DNA from: Mycteria americana
Taxonomy: Eukaryota; Chordata; Aves; Ciconiiformes; Ciconiidae
Assembly (NCBI RefSeq): GCF_035582795.1
Contig: NC_134366.1
Span: forward strand, 6,616,828-6,680,827
Direction of reading: 5' to 3'
Length of the DNA: 64,000 bases
Shown here: positions 1-11,720 of the stretch, piece after piece
Position numbering within the stretch: the stretch's first letter is position 1
Layout: each line of letters opens with the position of its first letter
Made by a program: the position numbers and the translations under genes
The notes under the pieces: generated by a model
What the model was told of the DNA's origin: nothing
The model's input: only the letters and a program-made list of their open reading frames with translations
Databases searched by the model: none

Positions 1-1074
1 TCATTGGCACACCTGTTGTAAATGATGCTCTGAAGAAAAAGAATTTAAGAAAAAATATAATTATGTGATAAGGTTCCCAAATATGTAGCAGAAAACACAG
101 AAAAATGACACAATTTTATTTTTTTCTGAATGCCTACGTGCACTTCTACCATAAGCTCAATGAATGCGATGCACAGATATGCAATCACAGCTTAGAGATA
201 ACACCGGAAAAAGGTTACTTAAAAAGGCTCCTGAGAATATCCTGGCCTTTCTTTGGAGAAAAAATGAGCCAGTATGTATGGCTTTTGAGCATAAATAGTT
301 ATTCAAGTGACAGGGAATTTAAGAGTTTCACTTGGAAGCAAAGGCAGAGGATGGAGAAGGCAGCTTTTTTTCTCTTCTCTCTTTATGCATCGCACTTGAA
401 CCACAGAAATTATGTGGACGGATCCTTTGGAAAAATGACATCTTGGAGGTGAGAGCAGTAACTACCAAGGAGTTTTACTAAAATGGATGCTTTTATACTG
501 AATGAAAGTACGTATGCAGGAAATATAACTACATTATAACACTTTAACTACATTAATATAATAATGCTTCAAATTGTTACTATTACTTTGAAAACTTTCA
601 GAACTTTTCCATTAGTGAGTTAAAGGCAGAATCAGAATTCATCCTAAGTAAACCAGAGTGGAACAGAGATGAAATTTCAGGGGAATGGAAATATCACCAC
701 TTCTTAATAATTACCTAAACACAAGGCTCCCTGTGTCTTGAAAAACAGCAACACTGGACCATTGATTTGCTTCTTCAAAGTCTGAAAACTTCTCAGCTGG
801 TGGAAATACTTTTCTTGAGTGCAATACATAATCTATGCCTACGGGGAAGAACAGAACAGAAACACTTGCTCTTTTGAAATGTGCAAATTAGGTATTGGTA
901 GAAAATAATAATCTCTTTCTGGAGTATACTAACAGGAGTATAATTTTTAAAAAGCTGTTAGAATGAGAACAGTAGTCAACTGTTTTTTTACAGAGATTTG
1001 TAAGAATATAGGTGGAAAAAAAAAGAATTTATAACTGAAAGTCTGTTTCTGCCAAAAAAAAGGCTCTGAGACCC
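1..1074. other. Unassigned AT-rich flank
   Basis: No gene is recognised here. The reading frame at 105-452 (+) has no recognisable domain, no flanking splice logic and AT-rich composition, so I treat it as chance. In mammals TTC21A lies head to head with GORASP1. I looked on the - strand for a matching first exon and found none I could defend, although a short non-coding or tiny coding exon cannot be excluded. Confidence 0.5.
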
Positions 1075-2110
1075 AAACCGCCATCCGGCTGCACGCCGGC
1101 TGCTGGAGGGGCTGCCCCGGCTCGGCAGGGAGCATCCCGATCCTCATTCCAAATGGAAGCAGCTCAGGGCATTCCGAGCACCGGGAGAGGCCGAGGGGAG
1201 AGCGAGGGCCCACCGCCTGCCTGCCTTCCCTCCCCGGGAGCGGCGCCTGGGTCTCTGCCTCCCTCCGAGGGGCCGGGGGGGGGGGGGGAGCCGCAGCCCG
1301 GCTCAGGGCTGTGACAGATCCTCTGCGGACCAGACAAGCCCTGACCAGGCTCAGCGACCCCCGCACCCCCCCGCTTCTCCTCAGCGCTGCCCCCGGCCGC
1401 CGCTCGGCCCTTTCCCGCCCAGAGACCGGTGGGAGCCCCCGCCGCTCGCGCCCCGCCCTCCCGCAGCAACGCCTCGCTTCCCCCGCCCCCTCCCCGGTCG
1501 CTAAGGGCGTCAGGCGTCACGCGCTCCGCCAGCCCGGCAGGGAGTGGAGTAGAGCGAACGCCTGCTCCCCTCTGCCGTGTGCGGGCGCTGCGCTCGGCGC
1601 TCGCTTGCTCAGGCCTGCGACGCCCTCATCTGGGGGAGCGGCGGGAGGGCGATGCTCGTTGCTGTTGCCGCAGCTGCCTGAGTGTCCCGTCCCGCGGCGG
1701 TGGGCATGGGGCTGGGCTCCAGCTCCGAGGTCCCTGACGGCGGCGCCGAGGGCTTCCACGTACACGGGGTGAGGCGGCCGCCGCGGGGGCGGTTTCGCGG
1801 GAGGGCCGTGAGGGGCGGCGGGCGCTGGGGGGGGGCGGAGGGGTGTCTGGCGGGGCGCGGGGTCCCGCTTCCCCCCCTCTGCTGTGGTGGCTCAGGCAGG
1901 CCGAGCCCGGCACGGGAGAGGGCGCTGGGCTCGGGGCGGCAGGCCTGTCGGCCTCGGGCTCCCTGGTACCCACTTGTTGGCCCCTTCCAGGGAACTGCCA
2001 CGGCGGCAGGGGAGGAGCGGCCGCACCGCTCCCGGTAGGCAGCGGGTACCCGCCCGGCGCGGCCTCATACCCGCTCCGGCGGCTTCACTGGGCTCGGAGC
2101 CTTGACCTGC
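1075..2110. promoter_or_regulatory. CpG island, GORASP1 promoter
   Basis: The composition switches abruptly from AT-rich to very GC- and CpG-rich at about 1075 and falls back after about 2110. It contains GC boxes (SP1-type, for example 1451-1459 and 1481-1490), a G14 run at 1275-1288 and no TATA box near the gene start. The GORASP1 start codon at 1706 and its first donor at 1769 lie inside, so this is a housekeeping-type promoter. About 630 bases of the island lie upstream of the ATG, enough for a divergent promoter as well; that part is inference. Confidence 0.85.
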
Positions 2111-5100
2111 GATGTCTTGGCTGCCGGAGAGCCGAGGGGAGCCTTTTGTGCTTCCTTCGAGGAATTTGAAAGAATTGAAGAGTAGCATAGCTCTCACTCC
2201 CTCGTTGCCTCCAAATTCCCTTGACTTGAATATTTGACTGATTTCTCTGCGGATCTTTATAGCATCTTGGCTGGGGGTTAATTACTGCTCTAGCCAGTGT
2301 TTTCCTGAGGGGCTGTGTCTCACGGTGCTCTATCTAGATGCAAATTTGTTGTAACTCCTCTGTCTGGCAAATTGTCTGCATGCACATTGGTTTAAATGCA
2401 TGTCTTGGAGTCTAAAGATAAGTAGAGGTATTGCTGATAACAGTTGTTGTATAAGTTATTTCATTTTGTTGGTGGTCTTACTGCCAGAAAGAAGAGTGGA
2501 AATGTTGTTGCCCTGTGCTGCTTTCCACTTCATCAGTAGTTTGTGTTTCTCAGCATCACAAGATGTGTTTAGGGTACCAGTGTTGTTATTTAATCTGCTT
2601 TTGTCAGTCTCCTTAACTGAGTTAATTCCATCAGAAATGACTGTTGGTCACGAAACACTACCTCCTTTTATGCTAAGTGCAGGATACCACTCAGTTGTCT
2701 GTACTGGAGGATGATTTTGGTGACCTCCAGTATGCAGGAGACAGTTATTTTTTTGTTTTTCTCCAGGGAATTCATGCAATTTCTGATACGGTGTCATTTT
2801 GAAAACCAAATACTGCAGGATTTTTTGCAACTTGCAGCTTTGTGTGGGAAACTGTATGGCTTTTAGACATCTGAACAACAATGTCATGAGCTCCTTAATA
2901 ACTTCCATGTACTTCTTTTTGTGTGCATTTTCATCCTTGATGTTGTGTTACATGATAGTTTTGTTGTAAGCCTTCTTGCACATTATTTAGAATTGGAATG
3001 TAGGGTAAACTTTTTAACCTTCAGCTTGGTTCAGTATACGCTGGCTGTTTGCTTTCCGATGCAGTTTAGGGTTGTGATGAAATTTCAATGAAAGTTCAAC
3101 TTCCTACTCCAGTTGTGGTTACAGTGGTCAGTCTTGACTGTTTAATAATAAAGCATGACTTTTTTTTTTTTTGCTTTAAAAGCTTTTGCTGAAGTAACTA
3201 TGCTATTACTTATGTATATTTTATAATTTGCATAGACATAAAAAATAACTTGCCAGCAAAAGCCCCAATATTGATACAACTTTATTTAAAAAAAAAAAAA
3301 AATAGCAGTTTGGTAACACAGGCCAAATTAAGATGTAGCCATTTTAACTTTGGGAGCAATGAACTTCTTAGTTTGGATGATGCATGGGTTGTAACTTAGC
3401 ACTTAAATTGTGGGGTGGCTTTCAGGAGTCAAATATATTGGGGGTTAAGGGCTGTATTGCTGAGTTCACAAAAAGTAAAGTTACAAGCAGTGTGAACTGT
3501 TAGGATGCTTGCAATGGTTCCCTTAATACCATGTTGCTTTGTTAGTATACTTTGAAGGGGGTATACTCTCATATGCTCTGCATATATCGAGTTCTGTGTA
3601 ATTTTTGATGGGTTTCATCCTGGTGTGAATGCATTCTAATAGGTATTCTCTATATTTCTTTATTACAACTGTTTACGATAACTTGGTTATAATGAAATTG
3701 AGATGTTGTAACTCTTATTTCTTATGAATCTTTTGTAAGTGACGGCAGTCGTCTTGACCAGTACTTGTGGTTAGCCAGCCATGCGTTTGTAGCATACTCT
3801 CTTAAGTGTTCCTGTTCTAATGTGCTGTAAATTGTGGGAACCTAACTGTAAGTTGTGTTTATGTATAAAATGGCTGTGATGTAACTGGGGACTCTCAATG
3901 TGCTCAGGCTATTAGTAGCATGGAAGAAAATCCTGAAGCAGCACTTTGAAAACTAAGCCCTTCTCCAAAGTCCTCTGTATTTAATAATGCCATGCTGTGC
4001 ACTTTGCATCACAATACTTGTGTCTTGTATGGGGTTTGAAACCTGGTTTTTTACAGCTGAATTAGGACAACAGTTGTTCATAGTTCTATAAAAATAAGTT
4101 CACAATTGTGGACTGCTTCCCGAGGTCTGTCATTTGGTCTCTCATCTCTGATTCAACTCAAAAGTAAATATTGAATCAAGTGTAAAGATTAACACTGTCC
4201 CTTAGTGTAACTAGAGATCAATGTATAATAAAAATAAAATGTATGTTTTCCAGGTTCAGGAAAATTCCCCAGCTCAACAGGGAGGACTGGAACCTTTCTT
4301 TGACTTCATCATTGCGATAGGACACACTAGGCTTGTAAGCCTCAAACTGATTTTATTTTTTCCCCCTGTATGAAACATGGGTATTGTAATCATGAAAGGT
4401 ACAAGCCAAAGCTGTCACAGTAAAGAAAGCTTTTCATATTGGACATTGTATATGGCATTAACAAGGTAAAGTAAAACTTGGTGGTGTTCAAAGTCTCCTC
4501 TCTGGCTGGATCCAAATTTGAGGAAAGTCTTATTTATGCCTTTAGTTGCCTTAACTTCTTAACAGATTAACACAATGTTTATTATATTACTCATTCATGC
4601 ATATTTTCTGCCACAAGGTGAATATTGAACTGCTGAGTCAATAGTAAGAGCTCAACATTTGTTTAAACAAACTTGTTTCAACATTTCATAAAACATGAAA
4701 AAGAATCATGGCCTGTCTGCTTATACTTAAGACTGGGAACAAAGTTCCTGTATGGTGAGTTATGAAAGAAGAGTTGAGTTTTGGTTTGGTGGGTTTTTTT
4801 TGGTTTAAAAGGCTCACAGCTTTGGCTCTATGCTTCATCCTAGCTACCTACAAGCTGAATTCATGAAGTTTGTCTTCCTTTCATTAGTGGAGGTGTCTTT
4901 CTGGAAATGATTGTTCTAATGGTAGATTTTGGTGGAAGATCAATCTTTTAACATGACAGAAATAATGATAGTTCTCTAAGCTGCTCCCAAATAGTCTGTC
5001 CTTTCACAGTCAATTTGCAATGAATTTGCACGGTTATTGAGTAAGGACTGGGATCAGAGGTATGAAGTAAAATGTTGCTGCTTATTGTTACAACTACATA

Positions 5101-8100
5101 GTTGAGATGTAATATTGCTGTTGTTATTTAATAGCACTTAGGAAGAACAGGAAAGTAGGTGATGAAACTGAGTAATAGTAATTACTTATATAAAGGGACG
5201 TGAGCTGACAGTACTGACTTCTTTCTAATAAAAGAGAATTGAACTGCTGGGACTGATCATGAGACACAGAGCCTAAACTTTGACAGTTTTGGTTCTTTGT
5301 ATTCAAATTCTGCCACAGGCATGATGTCTATGTTACAGGTGCAACTAAACATAATGTTAATCATATATCTCTTTTTGTGCTCTGCAGAATAGAGAAAACA
5401 ATATGTTGAAAGATCTGCTGAAGGCAAATGCTGAAAAAGCAGTGAAGCTGGAGGTGTATAATATCAAAACAATGAAAATAAGAGAGGTGGAGGTGATCCC
5501 CAGTAACATGTGGGGAGGACAAGGTCTTCTTGGAGCCAGCGTGAGGTTCTGCAGTTTCCAGGGAGCCAATGAACACGTGTGGCACGTTTTGGTGAGACAG
5601 AATTCTTTGGTGGCTCACTCGCATCCATATAACCTTGTTTTAAAGTGTAATGTTTAGAAGTAACTTGTACGTAGTAGAAGTACAATGCTGAAATTGCACA
5701 GAAGAAGGGAACACAGTCTTGCAAGTTTGTCTGAGGTATTTGAATATGGACAAGTAGTGGGTGGCTGTTGGTGTTGCCTGTCACTGTGAAGAAAAATAAC
5801 TCCATCCCAACCAGGCCAAATAGTTTGTGATGGGGAGAAGGTCTTTTTGTCTTATGTTAAAGAATCAATGGTAAAAGCAAAAAAGATTCTGGCTCAATAG
5901 GTGTCTCTGTGTTGGCGGAACTTCATCACAGTAATATTAATGTTACAAAAAGCACCAAAAAATTATTTTAAAATTAAGAGGGAGAGCTGAAAGACTAGAA
6001 CAGAATAGGAAAGACTGTTATGTTTCTGGGTGTTTAAATACATGCAACTTTTCAACATCTTCGGAGTATCTCATTTTGAAATTGGTAGTATCTTGGTCTT
6101 TCTTATTCGGTATGTTTTACAAGATGTCACACCTGGATGTAGACTGTTTAAGGACTTCTATTTTGTCCCATAAATAAAATGTTCTTTCCTTCTGTTGCTT
6201 TTGGAGTTAGATTTCCTTTCTGATCTTGGGGTAGTTTATCCTGCTGCAAGTGCAGATGACGCCTGTCATTCTTTCACAGGATGTTGAACCTGCATCTCCT
6301 GCAGCTCTAGCTGGTCTCCAGCCGTACACCGACTACGTTGTTGGATCCGATCAGATCCTTCAGGAGGTAGGGCGCATGTTCCTTCAAGTAGTGATTGTCT
6401 TCATGCCTGCCAAGCATATGTTGTATGGTTTGTTTTTTCTATAAATGTAATTGCATGTACATAAAATGTATGGGGATAGGTTTTTGGGATTTTGGGAGGT
6501 TGATGTTTGACAGATGCTTTATGGTTGAGGTAAACATTGTCTTTTTTTAATCTGGCAATATAAAAAGTTGCCCCTAATGATCAAACTACACTAGTGAGTT
6601 TTAGTCTGTCTTTGGGTTTTTAATATCTCATGTTGAAGTAAATAACTGCGTAAAATGCTAACTTGCTTCCAGCTCCTTGTCTTACACGTTTGAGTTTAAT
6701 AACTACTACTTTTTTTTTCCTAGTCGGAGGATTTCTTTTCACTGATTGAATCCCATGAGGGGAAGCCACTGAAGCTGATGGTTTATAACACTGAAGCAGA
6801 TTCCATTCGAGAGGTAGTTGTGACTCCCAATGGAGCTTGGGGTGGAGAAGGAAGGTACTGATCTCCAGACAGTCACTGGCTGATGACAGGTTACATACTG
6901 ACTGTAAATGAGCTTCTGTTAAGAGTATTATTATTATTGATTACAGCTTGTTGTTTTCAAGTTAAGCCTTGTTTTCTTACACTAGTCACACAAAACTGTT
7001 AATCTTTCCATAAAAAAAATAGGTTAGAACTAGGGATTAGGCATGTTCTGGATTTAATCCTGTTTGAGTTGAAACCAATGGCAAAACCTGTGTTGACTTC
7101 CCCTCAGCAGATTCACTAGCTATGTTCTCACAGTCAAACATTCAGTTAAAGCAAGAACAAAATCCAAATCAGTTCAGATTATATATTTTGTAAAGATATA
7201 AAAATAATGAGCTGAAAGCTAACCTGTGTATATGTAAATGTCAGTTGCAGAGTGCTGCTTGAGTACTGTAAGTGAAATGATTCTTGCAGGTAGGTGTTTC
7301 ATGCTATAGATTAAAGACTCGACCTCTTCTTGTTTTAAAGAGCCATAATTTAAAACACTGACTAGCTTTGTTAAGAACACCTTTTTTTCAAGTCTTGTTT
7401 TACTTTTCTTGTACAGTTTAGGATGTGGTATTGGATATGGCTATTTGCACAGAATTCCAACACAGTCTGTGGTATCGAAGAAAAAGCCAGAAAGCAAACC
7501 ACCTTCACCCCTACCAGAAGCTAGAACTCCTGTACCATCTACTAATGGTTACACAGAGGTATGTAAGAAATCGGTTATGTTCTCTGGAGTTTCAAAATTT
7601 TCTGCTTGTTGGGACATTCATAATACTGTATATTTGAGTACAGCATACAGTTTTGCTTGAACAAAATGGAGTTAGGTGAAGGGAAGGTGAGAGCAGATGA
7701 TGCTGAACAGATGACGGGAAGGGTAGCATGAGCGAGAAACTCTGCTGAGCTGTACTCTTTATTTTCTCAAACTTTCAGCTGGTATTCTTCCATATTCTTC
7801 ATTGTATTTGGGTGTAATTACATATATTACAATTACTCTTTCACCAGTGCTGGCTGATACAAATTTTTGCCAGATACTTTATTCCTGTTTTGAAGACTTG
7901 CATACTACAGCTGTAGCAGTCAGTGAAAACCACATTAGAAGAATACTCTTCTCACTAGGAAAAAAAAATACACCTACAAGAATTAAGTACGGACTGTTCT
8001 TCTAAGAGCGTACTGGCTTTAAAAGGCTACCTTAGAACATGTCCTAATCAGTGGCTTGACTATCAGTTTTGGCATCATAGGTTCTCTCTGAATTGGTGTA

Positions 8101-9853
8101 CTTGGAGACCGAGGCAGAATGCTTTCACAGGAAGGTTGTCTTCAGGTGAAGCTTTCAATATAAAAAGATGCTTTTCCTTCTTACTGTGTTATTCCAGACT
8201 CCATTATTGGCACCTACTTCTCAGAATGACAACTCTGAAATAGTTATGAACTTGGATCGTTCCACAGATGAAGAAACGAGTGGTTATTCACCAGAAAGCT
8301 CACTTTCTCCTCCTCCCCCTCTCCAGAGAGTTATGGATCCAGGTATATTTTCTTAGGTGCTTTTTTCAGCAATTCTTTAGAGGACATCTAAGGTAACTAG
8401 TAAGGTCTTAAACAAGTTTGAGACTTAAATGCAGAATTATGAGCACTGGTAGTTGTTTTACCTTAAAGTTTTTGACTTCTCTGGATTTCAGAGCTGTAGA
8501 ATTTGGGTACTGTGAGCCTGACTGAGGTTAACATTCTGTAGAAGTCTTTCCACTGATGTCAGCTAACTTTTAGGTTACGTTTATCTGCATTTAGCGGGGA
8601 GGGGACTTCACTGACTTCAGTCTGGATATAACATGTCTTTTTGAATCTAAAATTTTGTGGTTTATCTAGAACAGTACTGTAATATTTGCTTTTTCCTTCA
8701 GGATTTCTAGATATGTCTGGTATTTCATTTCCTGAACTCACTAACTTAACAAAAGTGTCCAACATGTCTTCATCTGCCTCCTTCAACATGCCAGCAGCAG
8801 ATGCTTTAGTAGGCACTGAAAAGTTAATGTCGAACAATGATGCTTCTGCTTATTTTGGTAAGTGTATTCAAGATTTCCTTTAGGCCTCTGACCTAGTTTC
8901 TGGAATGGTACCAGCTCATGCCTGCTCAACAGTATCGTGCTTTTTGGAAATAAGCCAATTTTAAGAAGAATCAGAATGGGAATTGGCTAAAATGAGATGG
9001 AAAAAGTGGCAGAAATCAGGTGTAGAGGTGGATTAAAAACGAATAGGCTTTTTTATAAGATTATAGAATGTGTCTTTTTCTTTAAATGAAAACGTTGCTG
9101 ATCCAAATTAAACTGACCTTAAAAGTAGGTATTTCTAAAATCACATGTAAATGAATTTTTGTACTACAGGCTTGTCTTCACAGTTGTACAGTGAAAACAA
9201 AATTGCAGTCATCTTAATAGTGACTTTTCTATTTAAAAAAAAAATATATCTTCACATTATGGATGCCTTTCCCTTTTAAAAAGTGGGGTTACTTAAGAAT
9301 TGTAACACAAAATAAAACATCTCTAGCATAAGAATACAGCAGACCAAATGGTTCATGGTCTCTTAAACCTGCTTACACTATCAGATTTTCTGGATTTGGG
9401 GAGAACTGAGTAAGCGCAGCCCACGTATTTGACAGTTGTGAATCTGGTTATGTGCCTGTATGAGGTGTCTCATTCAAGCTGACTTTCTAGACATATGGTA
9501 ACCAGAGGCACGGTCTGTTAGCCTGACAGTTTTTGTTTTTTTTTTTTTCAAACTATTTCCATTTCCCAGAAAATGCCACAGCTTTGGACGCTGAAGATGT
9601 AACCATGTATTCTGAAGGCTCAGTCAAGCAGCCTGAGTTGGACAACCTACGGCCTTCAATTCCATCTTTACCTTCTTTTGCTCTTCCTAATGAAATTTCT
9701 TCAAAAACAACACTAGGAACTGATCCTGATAACCAGGAAACAAAGCTGCTCTTAAACAGTATTGAGAGCTCATTAACCACTACTCCGGTGAAACCAGATG
9801 CTGAAGCAGCATGTGAACAGAAAGAAGAAGAAGCTGCACAAGATCATGAGTGA
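1706..9853 (+). CDS. GORASP1: Golgi reassembly-stacking protein 1 (GRASP65)
   Basis: Nine coding exons with GT/AG junctions: 1706-1768, 4254-4334, 5388-5591, 6280-6366, 6724-6854, 7417-7558, 8198-8342, 8702-8857, 9570-9853. They join to 1293 nt, 430 residues plus stop (human protein about 440). The protein begins MGLGSS, an N-myristoylation signal that tethers it to cis-Golgi membranes. Two GRASP-type PDZ domains follow (about residues 15-105 and 110-200), marked by [39 protein letters not shown] and [20 protein letters not shown]. The C-terminal half (about 200-430) is Ser/Pro-rich and poorly conserved, as expected for the phospho-regulated SPR domain, with a conserved VMDPGFLD. The PDZ wording ([18 protein letters not shown]) matches GRASP65 rather than GRASP55. 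The family trans-oligomerises to stack Golgi cisternae and binds GM130. The ATG has G at -3 and +4. The neighbour WDR48 converges on it. Confidence 0.97.
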
Positions 9854-11720
9854 AGGGGATGCTGCTTTTGTTTACAGACTGCCATATGCTGTAATACTAC
9901 AGCTTGGAATATTTTTCTGATCTTGAAAGAATTACAGTTGTTCTATTTTGTTAGTGTAGACAATATTCTAAAAAATCATATGAAATACATATTGTCTTCT
10001 CCAATCATTGTTTAATGGATTGATCTGTGTTCAAACTTTGAATGCTGTCCAAAATCACCAAATTAATGCAGAAACAGGTTGGAGACTTGCAAAACGTCCA
10101 GTTCCTGAGCTCACATTTGCCTACAAATGCTCCTGAATGTTTTTATGAAGGCACTTTGCCTGAACAGTGACACTTGATGATGATTTTCTTGGTATGATTG
10201 ATGGCATTAAAAAAACCCAAACAAACAACTATTTATGGAAAGCTTTTCTAATGGTACACCTCAATTTGAGAGTTCTTGTGACTTTCAAGGCATTTCCTAC
10301 TTGTTTCAGAGTTTCCCTTCTCTGTAACAGTTATTCACATTCCTTCTCTACACCTACTTTTACAGGAAAGGAAGTACCATATGGTTTGAAGTTGCAGCGT
10401 ATAGATAGGACAAAATCGTGTGGGTGAGTCCTGTCATTCACTTCAGCTCTTCAATGAGTCATGTGGTCATCTCCCAGTTAAAAAAAAAAAAAGGGGGAAT
10501 GATGATGGTTATTTGAAACAAACTGAAGTCAAAGACTATTTTAAGTCAAGCCCATATGTTTATGTGAATATGTCTTCATTTCTGTAGTGACAGAGAAATA
10601 GCTTTTCTTTAGTTGTGCTTTTCTATTTACCCATTTCTATTTTTATACAAGTCATTAAGTTTAAGACACGGGGATGGAACACATTAGTGCAGCAGCATCT
10701 CTTGCTTTTTATAGCTTTTTTGTTTTGGTTGCACTTGTCTTCAACTAGCTTCTGAATGTAATAGTAAACACAAAAGAAACATGGGTGTGTTTATACCCCT
10801 CAGGGCAGTGCTTTATCATGGAATTTTAAAGCTGCTGATTGTACCAGCTATAGAGAAGTTATTCCCAGTTAGTGTGGTGAAAATCCTTCATAAATTAAGA
10901 GAAGGGGGTACAAGATTAGGTGTGTTTAAGCTATAAACTAGAGTGTACTTATTTAGCACAGTATTGTCTAATTTCCTTTTCTCTCCCCTGTCTCCTGCTG
11001 TTTCTACGTTGTGCCCTATGGAGGTCAGTAAGCAAAATGACTGACTGGGCTGAAATCTAGTAACAATGCAGGCTGGGGACTCGGGGTCACATGGATTTGC
11101 CTGTGACAGCTCAGCTTCAGCAAAAGTGTGCAGATAAAGTTGCAACACCAAGAGAGGTATTCAGATGAGTGCACCCTTACATAAAATCTGTCTGTTATAT
11201 TCCTTCATCTCTGTTAAATACCATTTTCACATAAAATACAGTAGCTCTGAATGGGATGGTCAAAATACCTTCTGCTTTAAAAAAGAATGCATTAGGCCCT
11301 AACTGCAGGTAGTAGAATTAACAGATTTGAAATTTAGTCTGCTAAATGGTCTGTTAATAATGAACAGATTTTTTTTTTTCCTATATTGCTAAAATAAATT
11401 TACTCTTTTCTTTCCCCAACTGACTCTTACAAGGGTGAACAGCCAAACACTAAAAATAAATGTGATTTAAGCTATGGGTGAGTGAGTTTGGTCTCAGAGC
11501 CTGATGACTGAAGACATCTATGTGATCTATTTTGGTTTTTTGTTGTTTATTTAGGACTGTTTCTAGTCTTACACCTTTGTCAAAACTGTCTTTAAGCTGG
11601 TAGTAGCTCATTTAAGTGATGCTGTACCATAAGCACCCTTTAGAAATTTAAGAGCAGGGAATGTCAAAACTCTTACTGCATTTCAAATGTCACAGTAATA
11701 AATGGCTTAACACTTAGGGC
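9854..11720 (+). other. GORASP1: Probable GORASP1 3' UTR
   Basis: AT-rich non-coding sequence directly after the GORASP1 stop, with no other gene visible. Candidate AATAAA signals on the + strand are at 11393-11398, 11455-11460 and 11697-11702; the last is followed by a GT-rich stretch. Which one is used cannot be decided from sequence, so the right edge is a guess. Confidence 0.45.

Noticed and set aside
105-452. 115-codon frame on the + strand in the left flank
   Set aside because: No recognisable domain, AT-rich composition, and no splice signals or promoter nearby that would support a gene.
1164-2197. Many overlapping frames on both strands in the first CpG island
   Set aside because: GC-rich DNA lacks stop codons by chance. 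Only the first 21 codons from 1706 are real, as GORASP1 exon 1, because they splice into the PDZ domain.
1706-9853. GORASP2 (GRASP55) as the identity of the left gene
   Set aside because: PDZ-domain wording and the VMDPGFLD motif in the C-terminal half match GRASP65, and the neighbour WDR48 fits the GORASP1 locus.
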